Assembly (NCBI GenBank): GCA_012845835.1
Contig: JABAKD010000028.1
Coordinates: 8,559,632 to 8,623,631, forward strand
DNA: 64,000 nucleotides
Source: Undaria pinnatifida
Taxonomy: Eukaryota; Sar; Phaeophyceae; Laminariales; Alariaceae
Direction: 5' to 3'
Translations under genes and position numbers: made by a program
The notes under the pieces: generated by a model
Told to the model about the DNA's origin: nothing
Database searches by the model: none
What the model saw: only the letters and a program-made list of their open reading frames with translations
Shown here: positions 23,581-33,400 of the stretch, piece after piece
How positions within the stretch are numbered: position 1 is the stretch's first letter
Layout of the letters: every line of letters begins with the position of its first letter

Positions 23581-24380
23581 GTCGACACACGGCAGAACTT
23601 GCTGTCAGCTGTCACCACACAAGAAGCGCTCGCACACAACACAACACTGACACCATACAGCAACACCCCTAGCATGCCCACGACCTGGGGCAGCAGCTCT
23701 AGCGGCGCTTCGGCCGTAGACCAGGCTGGCGGCGGGCAGCAAGCGGACCCATCGATGGATGTGGACCCCACCAACAACGCCATCGATGTGGATGAAGACA
23801 ACGATCAAACCGAGGCTGAAAACAAGGTGGGTGGTTCGGAGGGTGTGATTTTGTCCCCCTAGACCATGATGCTGCTGTTCGAGCTGCATCATCCAATCTG
23901 TATCTGTATGTCTCTCTGGAGTAGTAGTAGTGTAGTTGAAGGGTAAGGGTCTGTACATGTATGTGGCGAGCTGTAGCTGTACGGGGTTTCATTACTCGTG
24001 CAGGTGTTTGTGTTTGTATACCGTACTCGCACGAGTACAGCAGGAACGATGACAGTACCAGTAACAGTTTGTTGTTTGTTGATGTTATTATGCTTCTCTC
24101 ATAATACAGATACGTTGTGCATGATGTGTGTACGATATGCCTCGCTTGTTCCGCATTCTAACGCGTGCTGTGCATCTTCTCACGCTGTGCTTACCAACAG
24201 GAGGCGAAGGAGACAGCCATGCGTGACATACCAACACCAATTGGGTTTAGGTGGTGGCCCTTTCTCCGGGCGAAGAGAAGGATGACGACGCCTGCGACGA
24301 GTACGAAGGGGAAAGCTCAAGCTTCACGTAGACGCCTTGAGGATAAATGGGGGCAGCGGCGGATCTTTTGTGTTTTGTGA
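23581..24380 (+). CDS. Hypothetical acidic protein, two possible exons, unrecognised
   Basis: Exon 23581-23826 is preceded by AATAG and followed by AAG|GTGGGT; exon 24201-24380 is preceded by ACCAACAG and ends at TGA. Both are in phase 0 and join to about 141 residues. The first exon is Ser/Thr-rich then strongly acidic (MDVDPTN, DVDEDNDQTE); the second is basic (RRRLEDKWGQRR). There is no start codon in exon 1 upstream of Met residues in the middle, so an earlier exon or a chance frame must be assumed. No family is recognised. Confidence 0.28.
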
Positions 24381-24566
24381 TGAGAGTTCATCTGTTGTCT
24401 GCTTGTTTTTTTGGCGATGTAGGTGTTTATCGCTTTTTGTTTCTGTCTCTCTGTCTCTTCCTATTCTTGCACCTTGTGGTAGGCTGCAGCCACGCAAGCC
24501 GTGTTTAAGGAACGGTAACGGTGTGTTCGGGATTCAGATTATACTGTGATTCAATATAGCCTTATT

Positions 24567-24600
24567 AATGGGTGGTGGGTGGGTGGGTGGGCGGGTTGGT
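24567..24600 (+). other. G-quadruplex-capable G-run cluster
   Basis: Six or more GGG runs separated by one or two bases (GGGTGGTGGGTGGGTGGG...) satisfy the simple G3N1-7 pattern. It lies in DNA without a confident gene. Confidence 0.5.
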
Positions 24601-24889
24601 TTTCGCTGGCGTTGCAGCTAAATCACTAGTAGTAGCCATATTAATCGTGCTCATGTAGTTTTTATGAGTAAAGTATAAGTATAAGTATGCGAATAAATGC
24701 TAATAATAACATCAATATAATATTAATATTGATACCAGTACCCTGGTAAGTCTTAATGCTGTCCTGTCGCTCGTACTGTCGTTGAAATTTCATATGCATG
24801 GTAAGCTGTACAACCCATATTATTCCTATACATTCGCACGTGTCGCGGAGGGTGGGCTTTTTCAGCTACTCATCTTACATGCATGTGTT

Positions 24890-25530
24890 GCCGAGAAAGA
24901 GCTACGATGAGCTGCGTACATGAGCTATGATAACGTTCTCCGGGGGTGAGCTATAGGCGATAGCTGACCTGCACATGTTTTCCCCGATTGAGCTATAGCA
25001 GTAGCTGATCTGCACATGTTTCGAAGGCTTGAGCTATAGGCGGTAGCTCATCTGCACTTGTTTTGAAGGCTTGAGCTATAGGCGATAGCTCATCTGCACA
25101 TGTTTCGAAGGCTTGAGCTATAGGCGGTAGCTCATCTGCCCATGTTTTGAAGGCTTGAGCTATAGGCGATAGCTCATCTGCACACATTTGCCCAGGCTGA
25201 GCTATAGGCGATGGCTCATCTGCACACAATTGCCCAGGCTGAGCTACAGGAGCCACATGAGCTAGCTCATCCGTCCCCGGGATGAGCTATAGGAGCTTCG
25301 TGAGCTGCACATGTTTTCCCCGGCTTGAGCTATAGGCGGTAGCTCATCTGCATATGTTTCGAAGGCTTGAGCTATAGGCGATAGCTCATCTGCCCATGTT
25401 TCCAAAGCTTGAGCTATAGGAGCTACATGAGCTACACATGTTTGCCCCGGCTTGAGCTATAGGCGGTAGCTCACCTGCACATGTTTTCAAAGTTTGAGCT
25501 ATACATGACAGATGAGCTAGCTCATGAGCT
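24890..25530 (+). repeat. 42-bp hairpin minisatellite, array 3
   Basis: About 14 units of the same repeat as at 22865-23415 and in the same orientation. The minus strand from 25256 to 24993 is open, encoding a 14-residue repeat of the form SPIAQAFETCADEL, because the period is 14 codons. Confidence 0.9.
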
Positions 25531-25540
25531 GTCCGGGGTG

Positions 25541-25768
25541 TGGAATATTTTGCCGGTGCACCAGGGTGCGAAGTATTTCGTCGAGTACTGGGTCGTTTTC
25601 GGCACAGGATAGCTTCCGCGATAGCTCTTCACCGTGTCAAAACAGCCGTGAGAGTTCCGAGGTGGTCCGGGCGTGTGGCGCAGACAAGGCGCGGTGTCGA
25701 AAATAAGAGCTTATTTACGACACCGGTGTCGCGAATAAGGAACTACGACACCGGTGTCAAAAATAACA
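25541..25768 (+). repeat. Repeat containing GACACCGGTGTC palindrome, copy 2
   Basis: Contains GGTGCACCAGGGTGCG, GTACTGGGTCGTTTTCGG, AACAGCCGTGAGAG and two copies of ACGACACCGGTGTCG/C. Shares these blocks with 22590-22862. Confidence 0.55.
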
Positions 25769-25794
25769 TGTAGTAAATAACATTACCCTTTTTG

Positions 25795-25930
25795 AAAACC
25801 TCCGGCGGATGGGTAAATATAAACCTAAAGCTCACCACACTTCCCACGCATTTCGTACACGTGCGTCAATTTAACTCAATCGCATTCGTAATCCAGCGTT
25901 AGCTGTCCTTCAGTTCCCGTGATAGCGATA
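25795..25930 (+). repeat. Dispersed repeat with CCTCCGGCGGATGGG head, copy 2
   Basis: Same order of blocks as 11925-12090: CTCCGGCGGATGGGTAAA, CACCACACTTCC, TTTAACTCAATCGCATTCG and GATAGCGATAGCGCGAG. Confidence 0.75.
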
Positions 25931-25975
25931 GCGCGAGCTGTCTCTAGCGGCGGTCCCCGTTACTACTCCCGGAGC

Positions 25976-26375
25976 GCAAGCTGCCGTTGTATACGGATGC
26001 TCAAGTATGTCGACCCGACCTGACCCTTGGGGGTCAGGTGCGGTGGAGATAGCCACCCGGAACGGCATGTACTGATTATTCTTCCCCTTTTCGGCTTGCG
26101 ACACCCCCAGGCATATCAAATTTCAAGCCAACTAGCAACCAGCTCCGGAAGCAAAGGGAAATCTTAATCCCAATACCAGGGTATTGCAGCGCACGCTGCC
26201 GTTGTATACGGATGCGCAAGTATGCCGACCCGACGTGACGCCTGGGTCAGGTGCGGTGGAGACAGACACCCGGAGTGGCATGTGCTCACTATTCTTCCCC
26301 TTTTCAGCTTGCGACACCCCCAGGCATATCAAGTATCAAGCCAACTATTATTAGCAATCAGCTCCAGAAGCAATG
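25976..26375 (+). repeat. Tandem pair of about 180-bp repeats, period 215 bp
   Basis: The copy at 25976-26155 begins CTGCCGTTGTATACGGATGC and passes through GTCAGGTGCGGTGGAGA, TTCTTCCCCTTTTC and CCCCCAGGCATATCAA. It is repeated at 26191-26375 with small changes. Short minus-strand frames across both copies start with the same MICLGVSQAEKGKN peptide but end quickly, so coding is unlikely. Confidence 0.75.
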
Positions 26376-26916
26376 GGAGGGTATGTGTACCTACAGGTAC
26401 AAATCAACCGTCGAAAGCACCGTGCACGTCAACGAAACACACTCTAGTACAAACGCATCACCGGATCGTGCGTACGGTATCATGAATCATGAAACACACC
26501 TGTCGAGTAGTCAAAGCGTGACCTCCCAGGACCCGAGGGTGCGATGACCTTGGCCTCGGCTCGGCAGAGGGCGCGGCTTGCATCCATTTCCTGAGAAGGC
26601 TGTCGTATACCCTATTGCGTCGGGCGCGTATGTCGCTGTCTTGGTGTTGCTTGTCGGCATCGACGTAAGCAGCAGATTCTGGTACCGGCCGACACTGCTG
26701 CTGCGCTGCAGACGTGTTAGCCGCTTCACCGCCACTTCTGCGCGCCGATCCCGTGCCATTATTACAGATACACTCTTCCTCGACATTGCCAAGGCTTTTC
26801 TGTGGTTCCACCATCTCTCGGTGCGGTGCGGTTGGGTGCTAGGCGCTAAGCGAGGTCAATACCAGCAGGCCGCTACAGAGCTACAGGTTAGTTTGTCCTC
26901 CTCACAGGCTCACAGG

Positions 26917-27273
26917 TGTGGTGGAAAAATGAGTTTAGAAGGAAATAACTCGAGTAGCATTTGTTGTTCAACACTTTTAGTCTACTTCCTCACAGTGGCG
27001 TCGTCGGCAGGACGTGAAATTATGACAGTGAGTGAGGTCGCTGGTTCGATTCTCTCACCGTCTTTCCCAGAAAAAGAAAAAATAAGGGATCATTGCAAGT
27101 CACTCCAATACCGAAGAAGTCGCATTGGATACCGTGGGTACCTCATCGGGGTTCCTGACATAATCTGGGAAATATGTCAGGTTTAGTGGGGGAGAATGTG
27201 GGGGAAAAACGAGTTTAGAAGGAAATAACTCGAGTAGCATGTGTTGTTCAACACTTTTAGTCTAGGCATCACA
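26917..27273 (+). mobile_element. Miniature LTR retrotransposon (TRIM/SMART type), copy 1
   Basis: A 357-bp element with LTRs at 26917-26994 and 27197-27273 (78 and 77 bp), each starting TGTGG and ending CACA. One base inside the left LTR is a likely primer-binding site, TGGCGTCGTCGGCAGGAC (26996-27013). Immediately before the right LTR is a polypurine tract AGTGGGGGAGAA. The 200-bp interior has no coding capacity and contains a tRNA T-arm-like word GGTTCGATTCTC. No clear target duplication is visible. Confidence 0.75.
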
Positions 27274-27281
27274 CTCTTTGG

Positions 27282-27719
27282 TGTGGTGGAAAAACGAGTT
27301 TAGAAGGAAATAACTCGAGTAGCATTTGTTGTTCAACATTTTTAGTCTACTTCCTCACAATGGCGTCGACGGCAGGACGTGAGATTATGAACAGTGAGGT
27401 CGCTGGTTCGATTCTCACCGTCTTTCCCAGAAAAAAAAGAAAAAAAAAAGGGATTTTCTCACGTTCAAGAACCTGTAAAACTCTACCACTTGAAAAACAA
27501 CGATGAGAGCAATGTAGAGGATCATTGCAAGTCACTCCAATACCGAAAAAGTCGCATTGGATACTGGGTACCTCATCGGGGTTCCTGACATAATCTGGGA
27601 AATATGTCAGGTTTAGTGGGGGAGAATGTGGTGGAAAAACGAGTTTAGAAGGAAATAACTCGAGTAGCATTTGTTGTTCAACATTTTTAGTCTACTTCCT
27701 CACAGTCTACTTCCTCACA
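27282..27719 (+). mobile_element. Miniature LTR retrotransposon (TRIM/SMART type), copy 2
   Basis: LTRs at 27282-27359 and 27627-27704 (78 bp each), with the same primer site (TGGCGTCGACGGCAGGAC at 27361-27378) and the same polypurine tract before the right LTR. The interior is longer than in copy 1 by an insert around 27440-27520 with an A-rich tract. The last 15 bases of the right LTR (GTCTACTTCCTCACA) are repeated once more at 27705-27719. Only 8 bp separate it from copy 1. Confidence 0.75.
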
Positions 27720-29440
27720 TTGGTCGGAAGGAGTTGCAGGATTATTATAAAGCTCTAAGAGACGGGGGATATTTCATTAATTTCCCCGTTTCTGCGGGGT
27801 TCGAAAGGCAGACTAACTGCATTGTCGTGCTCCACTCCTCACGACACGTTGCGAGCACTCGGATAAGAGACGTCCTTAGGTGAGTACCTGTTGCAATAGG
27901 TGTATCCTGTCTCTTATCAATCGGGATCAGTGCGCAAGAACAGCGGGTGTGACTAGCCGCCTTGACTATTTCAGATTCTTGGGACAGCCGAAGCAGCAGC
28001 AGTCAAGAACACACACCACAGGCGCCTCTCTCGCTGCTTGCAACGTGGATTTGCGCTTGGCCGGGACAGCGGTTCCGGCTGTTTCGGACTTGTTGATGAG
28101 GGGTGGCTGTCAGTTTGCACGGTACCATGCATTGCACGATTGCAGCGGATTGCCTCCCACGCGCGCATTCTAGTACCCTACGTTTTGGACGACATTTTGT
28201 TCGTACTGGTACACTCGTACCGGGTATCAGCTACCTGGTACAATCAGCTTGATCAGCACTGCAGTGAGTACTTTTCGTCGAAGTGGGCTGTGTTCTGTCC
28301 CGGAGTTGGGCTGCTGTGCTATCACTGCTTCGAGTTGTGCACTACTGTTTTGACCTGATACCTGGGAGTCTTGCACTGCTGCTGTAGGCACTTGATAGCT
28401 GGCCATGCCGCTCAATCTTTTAGCTTACATCGCGGATTTGGTTGCCGTGGTTGCACTTGTTCTTTCAGCCGCGCCTTTTTGTCCATTTCCCTACGAGTGC
28501 AGCATCTCTGATCTAAGATGGGAGACGCACAGAAAAGGTGCCGCTACGAACGAAGATACAGACTTGTTCCACAGACAATCAGCAACGCAGCAAGCTTTAC
28601 AAGTACGGGTACGTAATCTCGTATTACACCGTATGTAAAACTTATCAAACTACCCTCAGCTTTACCAGTACAGTACTCCCACCTGCTATCCATGGTACGA
28701 ATACCGCACCGGTATTGATTACTGGTTCCAGTAGCCGATGGCTCCAACTAATCTGTACCGGGTTATGGTACCTGGTGCGCAACAAGTACCTTGTTGATAT
28801 CTCTACGAGTACTTGTCAAGAACAGTCAGGTCGGCACACTCACGCATTCGTATACAGCGGCAGGTTGGGCTGCTGGAGTAGTAACGGTGACCGCCGGTAG
28901 GGACAACTCGCGCTGTCGTTGCCACGGGAACTGAAGGATACGCCGGCTATCATAGCGCTGGATTTCGAATACAAACTTGACGCGACATGTACAGTATGAA
29001 AATATGTGGAAGTGTGGTTAGTGTGGTGAGCTTGCGCTTCCCCCCCATCCGCCGGAGGATAATCGTACGCGCTGTTCGAGCGCGCACAGCTTGCATCCCA
29101 TGTACCAGGTTCTCCCTCTGTACGGCGCATGGTCCGAGTTATATTCTGTAGAGCTGGGCACTACTGCTGTAGCGTAGTATGTATATACGGGCAGTATACT
29201 GCCAATGTGGTTGTGCTGAGGGCGAGCCACATTTGGTTGAACAATATTTAAGCGGTTGTGAAACAACCCACAGGTAGGAGTACACTAAAAATGTACGTAC
29301 GTCCCACAAAACGCCCTCCCTTCCAACAGAAAACCTCACCAAAGCAGCAGCGAATAAACAAGAGGGGGCAGAAGAGTAGTAGAACCTCGCACACGATTGA
29401 CGTCCCGCTACACCAGCCCAGACCATATTTGCCTGGGTTG
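27720..29440. other. Stretch without a recognisable gene
   Basis: Short open frames only. Words such as GTACTGGTACACTCGTACCGG give a local excess of GTAC around 28190-28830. An inverted copy of the CCTCCGGCGGATGGG repeat lies at about 28990-29062. Confidence 0.4.
28990..29062 (-). repeat. Dispersed repeat with CCTCCGGCGGATGGG head, copy 3 (inverted)
   Basis: Reads GAAGTGTGGTTAGTGTGGTGAGC then CCCCCATCCGCCGGAGGATAA, the reverse complement of the head segment at 11925 and 25795. Confidence 0.7.
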
Positions 29441-29509
29441 TGATGGAAGGTCAAGCGAAACGATCGCCTTAAAAAAACGCCCCTTGGGGACCCCCTCACC
29501 ACCACAGGG

Positions 29510-29659
29510 GAGGTCGGTGTCTCGCGGCTTCGCCCCAACGATGTACTGAGCGAAACTATTATTGAAAATAGTAGTATATCCTGGGAGGTCGGTGTCTCGC
29601 GGCTTCGCCCCAACAATGTACTGAGCGAAACTATTATTGAAAATAGTAGTATATCCTGG
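29510..29659 (+). repeat. 75-bp perfect-like tandem duplication
   Basis: The unit GAGGTCGGTGTCTCGCGG... to ...TAGTATATCCTGG occurs at 29510-29584 and 29585-29659 with one base difference (AACGATG versus AACAATG). Each unit contains CTATTATTGAAAATAGTAG, an imperfect inverted repeat. Confidence 0.9.
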
Positions 29660-30236
29660 TTGCTGATTTCTACAGTACACCCATTTATTGTTTAGGGGTA
29701 TACTATTAATATGTATTCCTGGATTGTGCTGGCTGCGCCAGCCAGTACGCAGCCGTGCAAGCATAGGAGCAGTTATAATCTAATGAGGTTATTTTTTCCA
29801 AGGGTCCTCACATGTGAACAAACACCCACAGACAGGGCGTAGGCCACACGGTAGCATTGGTCTGGGCTTAAGTTCACGGTCGCCTCCCCCCTATCGCTTG
29901 CGTCCTCCGATACCCACCCCCACCTCTACCTCCGCCTTCACCTCTGTTAATTCCTCCGCGTCCGTTCTCGATGTCCAGCTCCCATATCTTGTCACTCAAC
30001 ACGAGATTGTCCCGCGCCGATTCCGTCGTTCACCAGACGATCCGCCGCACAATCGGACTGCTTTTGGAGAGCTTATGCAGATTTATGCCCCCGTCTCCAC
30101 ACTCACCCCTATCCCCACCCCGATCCCCGCCCTCACCCCGGCCCCGCCTTCAATGTTCACCGTACTAAACGACAATATTCTGCCCGCCTCCTGCTCCTCA
30201 GGTCGTTTGTGCGAAACGCCCTGCGATAACTATTAA

Positions 30237-30423
30237 TTGCACCGCATTTTTCTTTTCACTCTGCAGGGGATTTCTGGAGAACGTTTTATTGCTTCAAGGT
30301 TTTTTCCTCGTAACGAAGAACGAACGCCTCCGAGGAGCTTTGAGCACCGCGTGGGCGAGAGAAGAAGCACCAACGTACGCGCACAACCACGCACACCCAC
30401 CTTACTACCCTCCCCGGGCACAA
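30237..30423 (+). promoter_or_regulatory. Likely 5' untranslated region of RPN1
   Basis: The sequence TTTTTCTTTTCACTCTGCAG at 30246-30265 has the form of a 3' splice site, so a 5'-UTR intron is possible. An in-frame ATG at 30289 would add 45 residues of unusual composition (Tyr/His/Pro-rich) that the family lacks, so translation probably begins at 30424 (CACAAATGA). No TATA box is evident. Confidence 0.4.
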
Positions 30424-33400
30424 ATGACGGACCCATCGGGCAAGAAAGCCGTCAAGATCATGGTGCCTTCGAAGGACAAGGACCCCAAGGATAAGAAGGG
30501 GGGCGATGACGGGGGAAAGGAGGTGCCTACCTTAGACGGCGTGGAAGGAGGGGAGGGGGGAGGAGGGCTGAAAAAGGGCAAGAAGAAGACGAAGGGGGGG
30601 AAGGACATCGTAGAGCCGGAGGAGCTGAGCGAGGAGGACAAGGCACTGAAGGAGGGGCTGGAGCTTGCGGTCACCCGGGTGGACGATCCGGAGCCGGGTA
30701 TCGGTAGGTTTTGTTTCCAACATTATTCGGTACGGAACTGTAAAGTTAAGGAGTCCCGATTTTCCCCAAGGTCTTCGTACTTGATTGGTGGTGGTATGAG
30801 TCTACCTCACCTCGCGTTTTCGTGTCGTGTTATAGTTTTATCGGTTTATCTGGTCCAGAATGATCCTTCACGGCCTTCCTCCTTCACTGTGGTCGCCAAC
30901 CACCCAATTCCTGTTCCCCCCTGTCGTTCCCGCCTGCGTTTTGCTACTGGAACCGCTACGGCGTTACCCTCTTAACCCCCCCCCTCCCTTCCGCTCTCCC
31001 TCCCTCCTCTCTCCCTTCTGGTGTGTTGTTTTGGTTTGCGGGGTTGATGGTGCAGTGCGCAACGCCCTGAAGCACCTCTCGTCTGAGATTCGCTCTGCGA
31101 CGACCAGTATGACCAGCGTGCCGAAGCCCCTCAAGTTTCTTCGCCCTCACTACGCCCAGCTCAAGAAGTGTGAGTGGGAATGAAAACTCGTTTATTTTTA
31201 GGATTGTTGTGTATGCGTTTGTTTGTTAAGGGGGAGGGGAGGGGGCGTCCCGAGGTGACGAGGGGGGTAGGTTGTTGGGGGAAAGGCTATGCGTTCCCTG
31301 CGGGGAGGATCTGTTTGTTAAATCGAACGCGGTTGCTGAATATTTCCTGGTCGCTTTGCTGGACAGCAGTTTACAGCGCTCATTCCTTGTTCTACGTTGC
31401 AATCGCCTGGGGTGTTATGAGAATCCGCGACTTGGGGTACGGCGGAGGGGTTGGTCGGGGTATACGACCGTCTTTATATATGTTGTTTTAATTTGTCTGG
31501 GTGTCCTGGTGTCTTTCTACGGTATGTAGAATGTGCTCGTGCCTGGTGACGGCGAAGTCGATGCAATGCAAGAGAGGGTACGAAGGGCGTCAGAGCCCGG
31601 TCTAGCCCAAGGCTCTGGGCAAACACAATTGCTCCGAGCTTTTCGTTTCCCTCGTAGTCGTAGCTTGCCCTGCTGCCACGCCCCTCTTTTCTGAGTTGCT
31701 GTAGGTCGCCCCCCCCCCCACCCACCGTCCTCCCTTCCCCCGTGACCCGTGTTGTTTCATCCTTCACCCCTTTACCTTTTTCCTTCCTTTACTCTTGAAT
31801 TGATTTACCCTTCACGTTCATCTTTCACGAGCCAGCTTTCACCCTTTCTCCTTTTGCCCCATGCCCCTTCGCTTTCTACCTTGCACCGCTTTCCATTCCC
31901 CGTTTTCCCTCTAACCTTTAACCTTCACCTTTCACGTTTCACCCACCACCCTTCCCCCCCTACCACCATCCACCTTCTCCTTTTATCTCACTGTTCATCC
32001 CGCGTCTGTGCCGCGTGCGTACGTACCCGAAACGTTTTCGCTCACCACCTCCCCACCGTGTGCGCCTCCCATCCCCCTTCAGTGTACGAGAGCTGGCCGG
32101 CCGCGCAGGGACCGCAGCCCGTGGCCAAGCCCCTTGTGAAGGCGACGGGGGAGGCAGGGTCGAAGGAGAAGGAGGGGGGGGCGGAGGAGGAGGAGGATGA
32201 GGGGGAGGCCACACCTGACGGGAACAAGCGATTGTTGGCGGACATCTTGTCGGTGAGAACGGACGGCCGGTCCGCGATTGTTTTGTACTGGATTGGGTTG
32301 GAATGGCTTGACTTCGCTTGGCATGGCGGTTGCTTGGCGGTTCCTTGGCGGTCGCTTGGCGGGCGTTTCGGCTTGGCTCGGCTTGGCTCGGCTTTGCTTT
32401 GCCGCCGCCGCCGCCGCCGCCGCCGCCGATGGAGGCGGCATGTCATGCTGGAGTTGATCGTCAGGGGTTGGCGTACAAGCAGGCAGTGGGCGCGCAGAAG
32501 GGGGGCGCGCTCCGAGACGTTGGGCGTAAGGGCATCCGGATGTGGAAATTAGTTCGTGTGTACTTACAGATATATCGGGTATATTACGTACCCGTAATGC
32601 ATTTCGTCTCCCTTGGATGTTGAAAGTTATATGCTCGTTCATTTGATGTGACGCGCAGGTGTTAGCCATGACCATGGCGGAGCCCGGAAGCCGGCTGAGC
32701 CTCCGCTTCAAGCTCGAGGGCACTAAGGGGGACCTAGGCCGGTGGGGGCACGAGTTCCTGCGCTCGCTCGCCGGAGAGATCGGGCAGGAGTACTCCGCGC
32801 GCCGGATGCGCATTGTCGGGGCGGGGACAGTGGCCGGGGAGGGGGCGGATGAGGCGGGGAGAGAGGGGGCGGAGGCTATGGATGAGGGGGAGGCGGACGT
32901 GTCGGAATTGATCGAGCTGGTTGATGATATCGTGCCATTTCACTTGCAGCATAATGCGGAGGCCGAGGCGGTGGATCTTCTGGTGGAAGTGCAGGTGTGT
33001 GGGGGAGGGGATAAAGGTGACGGTGGGAGGAGTTGGGGGGGGCAGGAGAGTTAGGCGGAAAGGGGTGTTTAGTGTTTAGGTCCTCTATTGAGTGCTGTGT
33101 GTTAGAATTTTGTAGGTTTTGGGTTGTTGTGTTGAGTATTTGGTTCTTGGCCTTGTGTATTGTGTATTACGTGTTGGGTGTTGAGAGTGGAGTGTTTTGT
33201 CATGGGTATGGAGGAAGCGTGTGATGGGTTCTATGTGTCTGTGTGTTCTCAAGCGTGTGTTCGGAAGACTTCGGGAGTTTTGAAGCTGGAAATATTCACA
33301 TTCGGCTTGTCGATGGTGGGGTAGATGTTGGTCGAGTTGTTGGCAGCAAAGATGGTGGTTGACAGACTTTTTACCCCTTGACGGACAATCAAGCATGAAA

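Noticed and set aside
22865..25530. CRISPR array
   Set aside because: Units are contiguous 42-bp tandem repeats without unique spacers, in eukaryotic DNA.
26458..26814. Minus-strand 118-residue frame as an exon
   Set aside because: Hydrophilic translation but no family match, no convincing splice sites and an equally long plus-strand frame over the same bases.
29814..30236. Plus frame of 140 residues upstream of RPN1 as a first exon
   Set aside because: Pro/Thr-rich low complexity, ends at a stop before the RPN1 start, and the RPN1 family needs no such extension.
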